Numbered from the stretch's first letter, positions 17,688 through 27,057 are shown. The stretch is 35,917 nucleotides of DNA from Acrasis kona (GCA_026419775.2 JAOPGA020001432.1:1-35917), one strand, 5' to 3'. Program-made: numbers and translations. The notes: a model not told the origin generated them from the sequence alone.

Positions 17688-19664
17688 ATGGATGATCGTT
17701 CAGATGTTCATAATGAGCGCGACCATGGTCCAACTAAATTAACCACTCATATTGAGGATGAGTATTACCGCTACGAGAGTTTTAGGCCCATGAATGATTA
17801 TGCCCGTAACGATAGGAGTGATATGGCGATGGACCTGACGCAGGAATTTGCTAGTCAAGTCGATTTAAATAATACCTTGTTAATTCAATTACAAGATTCG
17901 GAAAAGAAATCAATGGATCTCAGTAGGCAGTGTAATGCGAAAGACCAGGAACTGAGATTGGTGAGGCACGAGCTCGCGAGTCTTAGAAGCGAGATGGATG
18001 TAGTAAAGGAGGAAAATCACCAGAGTCGTACCTATGTGATGGAAATTGAAAGGCTACACGAGACACTAGACAGGGAAGAATCAGAAAGAAGACATTTATA
18101 TGAAGAAAATCGAGCTCTAGAAGAGCGATTAGACCTCAATAATGGACTTTTGGAGGAGAGAAACATGGAAGTGAACGACATGCACCGGGATAGTTTAGAA
18201 ATTCGAAAAAAACTCGTCGAACAAGAGGAGCGTTGTGATGACATGAGAAGAAAGAATGAACAACTTGAAGAAAAATTAAAACAGGAGGCAGCAAGAGTCG
18301 CGGAGCTTCAAGGCCAATCCCAGTGGAACAGAACAAGATTACAGGACGAAAATGATTCCCTACAAAAGCAAATTCAACAGCTACGAGACAACATGAGGAA
18401 TTTTCAACAAGAAAGATCTCAATTAATATCTGAAAGAGACCGCCTACATAAAGAAGCATTAGACCAAGGTACAAAGGTCCAAACCACCGAAATACGACTC
18501 ACCGAACAAGTGCGTCACTGGCAAGTACAAGTCGAAAATTCAAAAGAAGAGACGCGTAGGGTCTCCATGGAGACGGCTGAATTGAAGAGAAAGCACTATC
18601 AGTTCCTTGGATCTGTTCAAAAAGAGATTAGAGAATGGAGCTCAGCTGTTCAAGAGATGAGAGAGAGATATACACTTCTTCAAACAGAATTGAAATCAAT
18701 TCATCAGAACGTGGCTCACGGCATCATCATTAGCGAAAACAACAACACCGAGAGCGTGTTTAGGGAAATTAGAGTGGTGGGAGAGGAGCGTAACAGACTG
18801 AAGGAAGATTTACAGAGAGCTACAGATATACAGCACCAACAAGAAGTATTAGTGGAGGAAGAGAGAGCGAAGAATATCATGTTGGAGGAGAGAGTCAGCA
18901 AGCTAGAATTAACGAATCAAGAGCTAAAGAGAAACCTCGATGCGATGGATAGAAGAAACGCAGATTTGCGTCAGAGCGAAATAGATCGATTAGAAGCAGA
19001 GGCCATGCGCATAAGATTAGAATTAGAGAGAACACAAGACGATCTAAAGAACGCCAACAATGCAATTCAGGCTGCAGATGAGAGAGAGCGAAGATTAAAC
19101 ACTCAAAATAGAGGTTTAGCAGAATCAGTCAAGAAGATGCAAATTCAATTAGAAGAAACAAAAAATCTCATGAATATATTAAAGAGCGACAGAAAAGATA
19201 TGGACGTGGAGAATAGTACCTTGAGGCAAGAGCTACATTCCAGAATCACTTCAGCCAACAGCAGCGTCATTGATGACAGCGGAAGATCATCTCCAGTCCT
19301 ATCCACCACCTCTTCTAGCAGACCCTCATCAGCCTTCATGAACGTATCCACTTCCAACCCCATGCACTCCTCGCTGGATCCCAATGGAACTTTGCCCAGA
19401 GGTACCGTAACACGATTCAGCAGCATCTCCACCTCCAACTCCAGAAATACATCGCCCATACAGAGACACGTGCCCACAAACAACAGCGCCAACAACAACA
19501 TCACCACCGGCACCATCACATCCCCCAACACATTCAAACGCATCAACAAGAATGACGTTGACATGGATGACATGTTACAAAAGAAGCAACAATTAAACGA
19601 CCAATACGAATACATGCGCACATACAACAAGAACTTGAAGAAATCATTAAATACAAATGTTTAA
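17688..19664 (+). CDS. Long coiled-coil protein, unknown function
   Basis: 658 residues from the ATG at 17688. Residues about 60-530 are almost unbroken heptad-rich coiled coil (high Glu/Lys/Arg/Gln, few Pro or Gly), with one interruption around 330-375 that includes REWSSAVQEMRERY and a Gly-Ile-Ile turn. Residues about 535-630 are Ser/Thr/Asn-rich and probably disordered, with several Ser-Pro or Thr-Pro sites; a short charged helix ends the protein. A structural role at a centrosome, basal body, kinetochore or vesicle tether is possible, but nothing in the sequence decides it. It starts 93 bp after the carboxypeptidase stop and is convergent with CWC22, sharing TTAA at 19661-19664 as both stop codons. 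Confidence 0.8.
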   Translation: MDDRSDVHNERDHGPTKLTTHIEDEYYRYESFRPMNDYARNDRSDMAMDLTQEFASQVDLNNTLLIQLQDSEKKSMDLSRQCNAKDQELRLVRHELASLRSEMDVVKEENHQSRTYVMEIERLHETLDREESERRHLYEENRALEERLDLNNGLLEERNMEVNDMHRDSLEIRKKLVEQEERCDDMRRKNEQLEEKLKQEAARVAELQGQSQWNRTRLQDENDSLQKQIQQLRDNMRNFQQERSQLISERDRLHKEALDQGTKVQTTEIRLTEQVRHWQVQVENSKEETRRVSMETAELKRKHYQFLGSVQKEIREWSSAVQEMRERYTLLQTELKSIHQNVAHGIIISENNNTESVFREIRVVGEERNRLKEDLQRATDIQHQQEVLVEEERAKNIMLEERVSKLELTNQELKRNLDAMDRRNADLRQSEIDRLEAEAMRIRLELERTQDDLKNANNAIQAADERERRLNTQNRGLAESVKKMQIQLEETKNLMNILKSDRKDMDVENSTLRQELHSRITSANSSVIDDSGRSSPVLSTTSSSRPSSAFMNVSTSNPMHSSLDPNGTLPRGTVTRFSSISTSNSRNTSPIQRHVPTNNSANNNITTGTITSPNTFKRINKNDVDMDDMLQKKQQLNDQYEYMRTYNKNLKKSLNTNV

Positions 19665-21736
19665 TCGCTATCACTACTATCACTACTGTCGCTACTGTCG
19701 CTGCTATCGCTATCGCTGCCATCGCTGCTGCTGCTATAGCTCTGAACCTTTGGTATGCTCTTCAAAACGCTTCTCATCTCATCGGTCAACCTCCCCAGCT
19801 CTATACTAGTCCAAAAGTTGATGGCATACGCCGTGTTCTTTGCGTTATCACATGGGAACATGTTTTTGTAATAAGGCTTCATGTAATCATCATGCATCAA
19901 CTTTTGTACCAACTTATCCTGACCCAACTGCTCACACATTTCTTGAAATAAAATTTTGATGAAAATTCTACTGCTGCTGCTCGTCTCTTGTCCATTAATG
20001 TGCACCGTCTCGAACACTGACCAAGTGATGGCGTCCACCACGAACAAGTGACCGAATAACTTGGCAACGTTCCTGCTGCGATTGGTTTCCAGTCGATGAA
20101 TGGTGTCGTATTGTAACTTGAAGCACTCTGCAAAGGTATCCTGAAAGGATCTCTGTAACTTGCATAACTGCGCGCTTACTAGACCATAGTAGCGTATATA
20201 AGTGCGTTCTTGAGCACAGCACTCGATGATCATGCTGCACAGTTCCATTTCTTTACCCTGTTGGACCAATCCATTCTTGATTAGCTTGTGAACCGTTTCT
20301 TCGTGGCTCATGCTGCTCATGATGGTCAAGTAGATTGTTTTCTTCATTTCTGCACTTTGTGCCTCTGTGGAGGCTTGTATCTGCGATGATGAAGCATCAT
20401 TTGCCAAAGACGATGCACCTTGATCATCATCTTCTTCTTCTTCTTCTTCTTCTTCTTCTTGTTGGTCGTCGTCGTCGTCGTTACCCAATATTTTATTCTT
20501 TACGACGTGATAGGTTTTTTCGTTTTGTTCGAATTCTTCGTCAAAGTGATAATAGTCGAGACGATCTTGAGCATCTAATGTGTCGTCGTCCAATTCCAAT
20601 TCGTGAGTGATTCGATCTTGTTCTTCGATCAGATCCAATTCTTGGGTGATGGATGGATGTTGATTGAATTCTGTTTTGCGAATGGCGAATAACGCTTCGA
20701 TCATGTATTGTATTCTCTTGTCGATGGTTCCCTCGTGTAACACGCTTCGAAGTCTTTCGAACACTGCGTGAAGGATTTTGGGTGCATTGTTGAGCAGAGA
20801 TGCGCCGCATGCTTTGATCAAGCTGACGCTCATTTCGACGCTATCATCCGTGGGCGTGCTCAATAACAATCCGAGTATTTCTCCGGCCAACACTTCGCTT
20901 GCTACTTGTTGGTTGACGAGATGGGCCATGAACATGCACGTGGAGATGCACTTTGCCTTGTCGTTTCTTCTGTAGGCTCTTCTAAAGGAGACTATGAGCC
21001 TGATTAATGCGAGCTGACCGATCTCGGGCATGGACGAATTGACCACGCATATTAATGCTGCATATACCCTCGTGAATTGTTCTGGAGATGCCGCCTGTGC
21101 CTTCATGATGCTCCTCACGAATAAGCCCCTTCCTCTGATCAAGTTCTCGTTGAATAGTTCGGGTATGATGTTTTTAATGTTGGCAGCGTTGACCTTGTTG
21201 ACGATTCCATTGATTGATTTTTTTAACGTATCCCAATAAAGTCTTTGATAGTCGTCGCTCTTTTGATCGGTTACGGTCTGCTTTAATTGTTTTAATTTAT
21301 GTGGGGGCATGTAAATGCCTGTGCTTTTGTATTTTTCTAGTTGCTGTGCCGGCGTGAGTTGTTCTGGGGCGATGGTTGCTTTTTTTGTGACTCGTGGTTG
21401 ATGTTCTTGTCTTTGCCTGCGTCTTTCTCTTTCTCTTGCATCGTATTCGTCGTAATCGTCTTGGTCGTCATAATCGTCGTCGTCGTGTGGTCTTGATCTT
21501 TTTCGACTGCCTCTGTCATCGTAACGATCGTCGCGTCGGTAACTGTCGTGCCGTCTATCGCTATATCTACTGCGTCTATCGTCGTATCTATCGCCACGAC
21601 TGGATCTGCTGTAACGGTCTATATCACTGTGCTTTTCATAATCGCGGGCATCTTGTGATTTGGTTTTATCGTTTGTAAGTTTGTCTTCTTTTACATCTTG
21701 TTTAGCATCTTGTGTTCCTTGCTCCAACTCTGACAT
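19661..21736 (-). CDS. CWC22: CWC22 pre-mRNA-splicing factor (MIF4G + MA3)
   Basis: Spliceosome component; in animals its MIF4G domain loads eIF4A3 onto spliced RNA for the exon-junction complex. 691 residues from the ATG at 21736, intronless. Residues 1-120 are charged (Arg/Asp/Ser-rich, RS-like). The linker QQLEKYKSTGIYMPPHKL precedes the MIF4G domain at about 163-350 (YQRLYWDTLKKSINGIVNKVN, LIRGRGLFVRSIMKAQ). Then DRITHELELDDD and YHFDEEFEQNE, an Asp/Glu run at about 430-450 coded by a TTC/TCG microsatellite, the MA3 domain from about 480 (KKTIYLTIMSSMSHEE), and a Ser-Asp repeat tail. Human CWC22 has an RS-rich C-terminus; here the tail is acidic. Starts 279 bp from the divergent kinesin gene. 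Confidence 0.95.
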   Translation of the reverse strand: MSELEQGTQDAKQDVKEDKLTNDKTKSQDARDYEKHSDIDRYSRSSRGDRYDDRRSRYSDRRHDSYRRDDRYDDRGSRKRSRPHDDDDYDDQDDYDEYDARERERRRQRQEHQPRVTKKATIAPEQLTPAQQLEKYKSTGIYMPPHKLKQLKQTVTDQKSDDYQRLYWDTLKKSINGIVNKVNAANIKNIIPELFNENLIRGRGLFVRSIMKAQAASPEQFTRVYAALICVVNSSMPEIGQLALIRLIVSFRRAYRRNDKAKCISTCMFMAHLVNQQVASEVLAGEILGLLLSTPTDDSVEMSVSLIKACGASLLNNAPKILHAVFERLRSVLHEGTIDKRIQYMIEALFAIRKTEFNQHPSITQELDLIEEQDRITHELELDDDTLDAQDRLDYYHFDEEFEQNEKTYHVVKNKILGNDDDDDQQEEEEEEEEEDDDQGASSLANDASSSQIQASTEAQSAEMKKTIYLTIMSSMSHEETVHKLIKNGLVQQGKEMELCSMIIECCAQERTYIRYYGLVSAQLCKLQRSFQDTFAECFKLQYDTIHRLETNRSRNVAKLFGHLFVVDAITWSVFETVHINGQETSSSSRIFIKILFQEMCEQLGQDKLVQKLMHDDYMKPYYKNMFPCDNAKNTAYAINFWTSIELGRLTDEMRSVLKSIPKVQSYSSSSDGSDSDSSDSSDSSDSSDSD
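20431..20479. repeat. TTC/TCG trinucleotide microsatellite inside CWC22
   Basis: Tandem TTC units are followed after a short break by TCG units. On the minus strand they code for the polyglutamate and polyaspartate run of CWC22. The repeat keeps the reading frame, so length changes would alter only the acidic linker between the MIF4G and MA3 domains. Confidence 0.85.
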
Positions 21737-22015
21737 GTTTTGGTTGAAGCAGTTTCGTTGAATGTTTTACAACAGGTTGGTATGACTTAAACTTTAGTGT
21801 TTGGTGTTCCTGTCGGTGCATACTAGTTAGAATTGCAATGTATAACGTATGCTATGGAAGATGAATCTTGGCTTTAGAATAGGAGGATTGTAACATTTCG
21901 TGTGTTACCGCCAAACTAAATTATAACTGACCGTTTATTTTAAAAAGTTTGACGGAATTCACCCCATCAGTTTGAGAATGGAAGGTATGTCATTCAATAG
22001 CATCGTATATTCATC
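21737..22015. promoter_or_regulatory. Divergent promoter of CWC22 and kinesin with an E2F-like site
   Basis: 279 bp between two divergent start codons. At 21908-21915 the minus strand reads TTTGGCGG, which fits the E2F/DP consensus TTTSSCGC with one change and is typical of promoters switched on before S phase or mitosis. It lies about 100 bp upstream of the kinesin start. E2F control is an inference from one motif. Confidence 0.4.
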
Positions 22016-25000
22016 ATGTCAGAAAATATCTTCTCAACAAATGGTGCGTCTAGTGCGAACATAGACAAGAGTGGTGTGAGAGTTGTTGTGAGGATTCGTC
22101 CATTCAGCGAAAGAGAAATCAATTTGAACACAAAATCAATCACGACAACAGATGTGACTAATCCCCGTATACTTCAGATTGACACAAGGCCACCTAAAAT
22201 GTTTACATTTGATAACGTTGCTTCACAAGAAGTAGACCAAGCAGAAATGTTTGAAAAGTGTGGTAGACCAATTGTAGAAAGCTGCTTATCAGGATACAAT
22301 GGAACCATTTTCTGTTATGGACAGACTGGTTCTGGTAAAACCTACACAATGACGGGTGTTGGGGACCAAGGTCTAAAAGGACTAATACCTCGAATTCTAG
22401 ATGATTTATTTTCAAACATTAGATCAAACAACAGTGTACGATATACAACAACTTGCTCCTTCTTGGAGATTTACAACGAAAAGTTGTCGGATCTTTTGCA
22501 GGATTCAAATGTAAAACAGTCTCTACAACTAAGAGAGGACATTAAAACAGGAGTGTACGTAGAGGATTTATCGCAGGAAGTTATCACCTGTACACAAGAG
22601 GCCATGGGGTTACTAAAGAAGGGCATTAACAACAGGCATGTAGGAGCCACAGCAATGAATGAACAGAGCAGTAGATCACATTCGGTATTTACCATAAACA
22701 TTTCTGCCAAAGAAAATTGTGGTGGAGTAATCAAGCAAAGAACATCAAGGTTGAATTTGATTGATTTGGCAGGTAGCGAAAGACAACAATCCACAGGTGC
22801 GGAGGGAGAAAGACTTACCGAGGCATGTTCCATCAACAAAAGTTTATCAGCATTAGGAAAGGTCATAATGTCTCTTGTCGATAAGGCGAACGGAAAGAAC
22901 TGTCACGTTCACTATCGTGATTCAAAACTCACATTCCTTTTGAGAGATTCACTTGGAGGCAACAGCAAAACTTGCGTGATTGCAAATGTTTCGCCCGCTC
23001 TTAATTCACTCAGCGAGACACTTTCCACTCTGCAGTTTGCACAACGTGCCAAAAGCATCAAGAACGATGCCCATGTTAACGAGGAGACTTCGGCTCAAAA
23101 TGTTCAGGTCCTTCATGCAGTCATTCAAAATCTTACAAGAGAGTTGGCCGAGGTCAAGCAAAGAACTGTTTTGCTGTCTCCAGATCCAAAAGTCAACCAG
23201 TTACAATTTGCAAAGTACAATGACAAGATCGCCAAGTTGGAACAGGAGTTAATTGACACAGTTAGTCAATTACAAGTCGAAATACAGACCAAGATTCAAT
23301 TGGAAAACAAAATAAGGGAACAAGAAATAATCCATACAAAAGTACAAGAAAAACTTTTAAACATTCAAGATCTCAGCCGAAGGGTTCAATCAAAGATTAA
23401 TGGCAAGGACAACGAACAATACACGGATGAACAATTTGAGCGTGATGGTCAAGCCATTAGTCAAGCCCTACGAGGCGTCCTTACCCCCACAAATGACGTT
23501 ATACAAAAGCTTCAAGAGGAATTGGATGCCTACAAGCAAAGAGAATTCACATCACAAAAGAGAGAAGAACTTGAAATGAGAATGGAGTCCCTGAGGCAAA
23601 GCGAAACCAAAAGTAGAGAAATGTACGAAATGCTAAAAACCGAGAAGGAAGCATTAATCAATGAACATTCCAAACAATTAGAGGAGTGTATTCTCCAAAC
23701 ACAATCTCTCCTACAAGAAGAACATGCTCAACAAATAACCCAACTCAACTCCGACCACCACATCAAAATAGAACAGGTCACTGTCCAATGTGAAGCGTTA
23801 CTAAAGGAAGCAGAAGAACAACATCACACCGACAAGGAGCACATTCTTTGTAAATTAAAAGAACACCAAACAGCAGTAGACCTCCTGGAACAAAGCGCCG
23901 TCAAGTACAAGAGCGAATTGGACGCATCCCAGCAATCGCTCATCGCCAGTCAAACAACCGTCGCGACGATCACTCAAGAGAATGGTGAATTCAAGAGTCG
24001 AAACGAACAACTCACCTTACAATTAGAATCAACCATACAAGAACACGAGATCACCAAGAACAATCATGCAACACTTCTCTCTGAACTTTTAACCATTCGT
24101 CAAGAATTCCAAACGCTCACAGAATCAAACGCTTGTCTACAATCACGTTTCGACGAGTTCAAATCAAGTAGCGAATCAGCCCTACAAGAATCACAAAACT
24201 CTAATGCTCTCCTACAAGAACGAATCACGTTGCTGGAACAAGTACAACAACAAAATAAGGAAGCCATCGAAAAGGCACAATCCATCCAACAACAATTCGC
24301 TCAATTCACAAAAGATCGCAAACGCATGCTGGAGATGGAACGATTGGCTCATTCGCTACAAAGCGATTTGGACAAGAAGGACAAGTTACTTTCGACCATG
24401 GAACGATCCGTATCGCAGAGCGCAAAGAAGGAATCGGAAGCGAAACAAGCAGAAGCTTACATTCGCAACAAGTACGAAGAACAAACGCACGTCGCAATCA
24501 CCTACAAGAAGAAATACGACCAACTCAAGGAACAAGCGCAACAAGACATGGCCAATCGCAACAGAGAACAAGAAGAGTTTAGAAAACAACAAATCGCTCA
24601 GTACCAAAATAAATTCATGGAGCTGGAGAAGAGGGTTCGATCCACGGAGGCGATCAATCAGCACTTGACCAAGAGAAACGCAGAGTTGGAATCGGTGAAT
24701 AATGGACTGGTGGGTCATAACAATAGCAGACAAAAGATTCATCATTACACGAGAATGAAGGAGGAGAATACAAAGCTGCACAAGGAGTTGGTGGAGGTGA
24801 AGGAGGATTTGCGGCGCGTCAGAAATAGTAGCGGTGGATTTGATAAGGAGAATGCACAGAGTGGTTTGGAGCAGTCGGTAGTGGCGAAGGGTGGAAATCA
24901 CAAGAGAAAAGTGGAAACGCTCTGTGATGTTTTGAACGGAATTATCAAAAAGAGAAAGAAGATGAATAATGATGATGACCAATATTTTGATGATTTGTTA

Positions 25001-25039
25001 GAGATTGTTAATGATAACAAGTTGGCTTATTGTAATTAA
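22016..25039 (+). CDS. Kinesin, kinesin-12/KIF15-like, N-terminal motor
   Basis: Plus-end-directed microtubule motor by family; kinesin-12 helps hold spindles bipolar. 1007 residues, intronless. Motor domain about 20-360: VRVVVRIRPF, P-loop GQTGSGKT (102-109), FLEIYNE, switch I NEQSSRSH, switch II DLAGSER, HYRDSKLTFLLRDSLGGNSKT and TLQFAQRAKSIKNDAHVNEET. The last two stretches are closest to kinesin-12. Residues about 370-930 are coiled coil rich in Gln, Glu and Lys. Near the C-terminus are DKEN (KEN at 944-946, candidate APC/C degron) and two basic clusters (KRK, KKRKK) that look like a bipartite nuclear signal. Other N-kinesins with long stalks (such as CENP-E) are less likely from the motor sequence. 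Confidence 0.92.
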   Translation: MSENIFSTNGASSANIDKSGVRVVVRIRPFSEREINLNTKSITTTDVTNPRILQIDTRPPKMFTFDNVASQEVDQAEMFEKCGRPIVESCLSGYNGTIFCYGQTGSGKTYTMTGVGDQGLKGLIPRILDDLFSNIRSNNSVRYTTTCSFLEIYNEKLSDLLQDSNVKQSLQLREDIKTGVYVEDLSQEVITCTQEAMGLLKKGINNRHVGATAMNEQSSRSHSVFTINISAKENCGGVIKQRTSRLNLIDLAGSERQQSTGAEGERLTEACSINKSLSALGKVIMSLVDKANGKNCHVHYRDSKLTFLLRDSLGGNSKTCVIANVSPALNSLSETLSTLQFAQRAKSIKNDAHVNEETSAQNVQVLHAVIQNLTRELAEVKQRTVLLSPDPKVNQLQFAKYNDKIAKLEQELIDTVSQLQVEIQTKIQLENKIREQEIIHTKVQEKLLNIQDLSRRVQSKINGKDNEQYTDEQFERDGQAISQALRGVLTPTNDVIQKLQEELDAYKQREFTSQKREELEMRMESLRQSETKSREMYEMLKTEKEALINEHSKQLEECILQTQSLLQEEHAQQITQLNSDHHIKIEQVTVQCEALLKEAEEQHHTDKEHILCKLKEHQTAVDLLEQSAVKYKSELDASQQSLIASQTTVATITQENGEFKSRNEQLTLQLESTIQEHEITKNNHATLLSELLTIRQEFQTLTESNACLQSRFDEFKSSSESALQESQNSNALLQERITLLEQVQQQNKEAIEKAQSIQQQFAQFTKDRKRMLEMERLAHSLQSDLDKKDKLLSTMERSVSQSAKKESEAKQAEAYIRNKYEEQTHVAITYKKKYDQLKEQAQQDMANRNREQEEFRKQQIAQYQNKFMELEKRVRSTEAINQHLTKRNAELESVNNGLVGHNNSRQKIHHYTRMKEENTKLHKELVEVKEDLRRVRNSSGGFDKENAQSGLEQSVVAKGGNHKRKVETLCDVLNGIIKKRKKMNNDDDQYFDDLLEIVNDNKLAYCN

Positions 25040-25231
25040 GTTTATAAAATGTGACTTGTTTTATTCTTGATGTTTGCTTGTCAAAAAGTTCATTGAGTCA
25101 TCGAGATTTGATCAGCGAATACTTGATTTACCAATACGTGTTTCTATTACATCATTATCTAGGCATATACAACTGTTGTAGGTAACACAAGTTAAAAATG
25201 ATTTGTGTTTTTATAAAATGTCAGTAGAGTT

Positions 25232-25235
25232 AAAA
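25232..25235 (-). terminator. Pol III terminator (T4) of tRNA-Lys(CTT)
   Basis: A run of four T residues on the minus strand, three bases after the tRNA 3' end. This is the minimum usual length for Pol III termination. Confidence 0.6.
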
Positions 25236-25238
25236 TAT

Positions 25239-25320
25239 CGCCCACCGAGGGGCTCGAACCCTCGACCACAAGATTAAGAGTCTTGCGCTCCGAATACTCA
25301 AAAATCTGAGCTAGACGGGC
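25239..25320 (-). tRNA. tRNA-Lys(CTT) with an enlarged D-loop
   Basis: Minus-strand cloverleaf of 82 nt. The acceptor stem GCCCGTC pairs with GGTGGGC and the discriminator is G. The anticodon stem CAAGA/TCTTG closes the loop CTCTTAA, so the anticodon is CTT. The T arm is GAGGG-TTCGAGC-CCCTC. Four bases beyond the end is a T4 run (25235-25232), a Pol III terminator. The D arm is odd: between GCTC and GAGC there are 17 nt instead of about 8, containing GAGTATTCGG, and the usual GGTA before the 3' D-stem strand is not intact. It could be an ectopic intron, a retained expansion, or a damaged gene. Confidence 0.8.
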
Positions 25321-25703
25321 AGTGAGATATAAAATTATTATTTGTTAATTATATTACATATCTAAATACTATTAACAAATTATTTATGTAGTAATCAGTA
25401 GAGACCTCCCTACTATTATCTGAGCCGAGACTCATTGGTAGAGTTGCACTATGACGAAGATTACATGATGGTATTGATTGGAGAGGTGAAGAATGCGCCA
25501 AGACAAGGAATAGAGAAACACTCTCTACTACTACGCCCCAGTACGCTCTTTTATCGAACGAAACGCAACTGTACACCCTATTAACCAAGCAATTACCAAG
25601 CAAATATTATATTTCATGTGATAAACAAAAATATTTTATTTGTAATTATGGTGAGGAGGTTGACCTGAGTATGACAAGAATGAAGAATTTAAAATAATTA
25701 TAT
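25321..25703. other. Spacer between tRNA-Lys and the DEP gene
   Basis: AT-rich at both ends with a less AT-rich middle (25400-25570). It holds a minus-strand frame without family features that I do not accept as a gene. No RNA gene recognised. Confidence 0.4.
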
Positions 25704-26642
25704 TTAGCCTCGTTCTATCGCTGTACATTTATAATCAATAGATATGTTGATGACGCTGTTCAAATAATAAAAAGACATGGCCGTAATGTCTTTGGCTGTG
25801 TGTTCACCTGACGGTTCGACAACAAAGTGTGCGTACGCAATTGTATCGTCCCCCATAGTAATTCTATCAGAATCAAATAGAACTACAACACAAGTACAAG
25901 AAACAGGTTTATCACAGAATGTGGCATCATTCAAAAACCATTTCATGCTGTTCCTACAATCGATAGTATCGGAGGTCACGACATCATCCTCTATAATGAC
26001 TTTTAAGTAAACTTTCTTTGTCTCTCTAGAGCACTCAGGAGCGCTGTGTCTTCTTGGGAATGCTTCATTTGATGACTTTTTTATTTCAATGTTTATGGAC
26101 TTTATCGTAATGTCGACACCATCAAAACTTGTTTCTTTAGAGGGTGGTTTGGGAGAATTTAAATATAAACAATTATCCACCTCCGAGGATAACGTGCATT
26201 GTAGAATTTCTGACAATGGTCCATTTGTATAATCATGGTATGATTTCGGTGTGAAAGTACGTATGCACGAGAATTTTCGAATCCCCATAGTTAAGCTCCT
26301 CGCTCGGCACATGGGTGCATCAACAAATCTAAAGTATAAATACTCATCTTTCAGAAAGTGTTGACTACACACATGGTTTATGAAGCCTCTTTCTTGAATG
26401 TAAAGTCCAACTCTTAATGCTACTGGTCTTGCTACTCCAAGTGCAGTGCACAACCACGTGATAAACTCTTTTGCAACGAAGCAGTGTTTGTATGTTTTAA
26501 AACGATAGGTGCGGTCTTTAATTGATACTCCAATATCATCTGATTTTGCCTTGTTCACCAGTGTATCCAACTGATGGGTGGTGTCCTGCATCGCTAATAT
26601 CTGTGGGATAGAACGAAGGAACACATATTCCGTAATGTTCAT
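25704..26642 (-). CDS. DEP-domain protein with a possible C2-like C-terminus
   Basis: 312 residues from the ATG at 26642. A DEP domain spans about 27-108: DRTYRFKTYKHCFVAKEFITWL, continuing into LRVGLYIQERGFINHV and FLKDEYLYFRFV. These are the basic strand, the F(V)xGxEFxxWL-type helix and the final tyrosine-rich strand of the fold. DEP domains bring signalling proteins to membranes, G-protein partners or phospholipids. Residues about 180-300 are beta-rich (KKVYLKVIIEDD, WFLNDATF, TCVVVLFDSDRI, AYAHFVVEPS) in an order that could be a C2-like sandwich; this is only a suggestion. No catalytic domain. Its start is 29 bp from the divergent small membrane protein. Confidence 0.75.
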   Translation of the reverse strand: MNITEYVFLRSIPQILAMQDTTHQLDTLVNKAKSDDIGVSIKDRTYRFKTYKHCFVAKEFITWLCTALGVARPVALRVGLYIQERGFINHVCSQHFLKDEYLYFRFVDAPMCRARSLTMGIRKFSCIRTFTPKSYHDYTNGPLSEILQCTLSSEVDNCLYLNSPKPPSKETSFDGVDITIKSINIEIKKSSNEAFPRRHSAPECSRETKKVYLKVIIEDDVVTSDTIDCRNSMKWFLNDATFCDKPVSCTCVVVLFDSDRITMGDDTIAYAHFVVEPSGEHTAKDITAMSFYYLNSVINISIDYKCTAIERG

Positions 26643-26671
26643 TGCTGTGTAAAAAAGTCTTTTGCTCGGTT

Positions 26672-27025
26672 ATGTCATACAAATTTCGGTATGATTATAT
26701 TTGTCAAGTTGAACAAACCTGTGACACAAAGCCCACTATATACATAATTAACTGGATGACGGACTTTTTAACTCCCGATGGCCAACTTTTTTTTTCTCCA
26801 TCTCCGGATAAAAATATAACTAAACATGATGTTATTGAGCATATTAATGTTGTTGCAGCACATTTTTCATTCGGAATCTTCATATCGCTAATGTATTTCT
26901 TACTGGTGACTGAGATCCTCTCATTGTTTCCGAGAGATTATTGTTTGGTTCAAACTTTGAGGAAGTCCGACCAAATAAATACCTTAGTTCCGTTATTCTA
27001 CAAATTTAGAATTACTGGACTATAA
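26672..27025 (+). CDS. Small single-helix membrane protein, uncertain
   Basis: 117 residues from the first ATG at 26672. One hydrophobic segment (about residues 71-95, FGIFISLMYFLLVTEILSL) could cross a membrane; the rest is polar with no known motif. The frame is intact and lies between two well-supported genes, divergent from the DEP gene and 32 bp before the start codon of the large RCC1-repeat gene. It might be a real small gene or an open stretch of promoter. Low confidence. Confidence 0.4.
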   Translation: MSYKFRYDYICQVEQTCDTKPTIYIINWMTDFLTPDGQLFFSPSPDKNITKHDVIEHINVVAAHFSFGIFISLMYFLLVTEILSLFPRDYCLVQTLRKSDQINTLVPLFYKFRITGL

Positions 27026-27057
27026 TAAACCCTGAATCAAACAGTAAACTCTTTGTG

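Noticed and set aside
20335-20610. Plus-strand frames opposite CWC22
   Set aside because: They are shadows of the trinucleotide repeat and of CWC22 codon usage, with no family match.
25349-25603. Minus-strand frame between the tRNA and the DEP gene
   Set aside because: No ATG at the start, no family pattern, biased composition; most likely chance.
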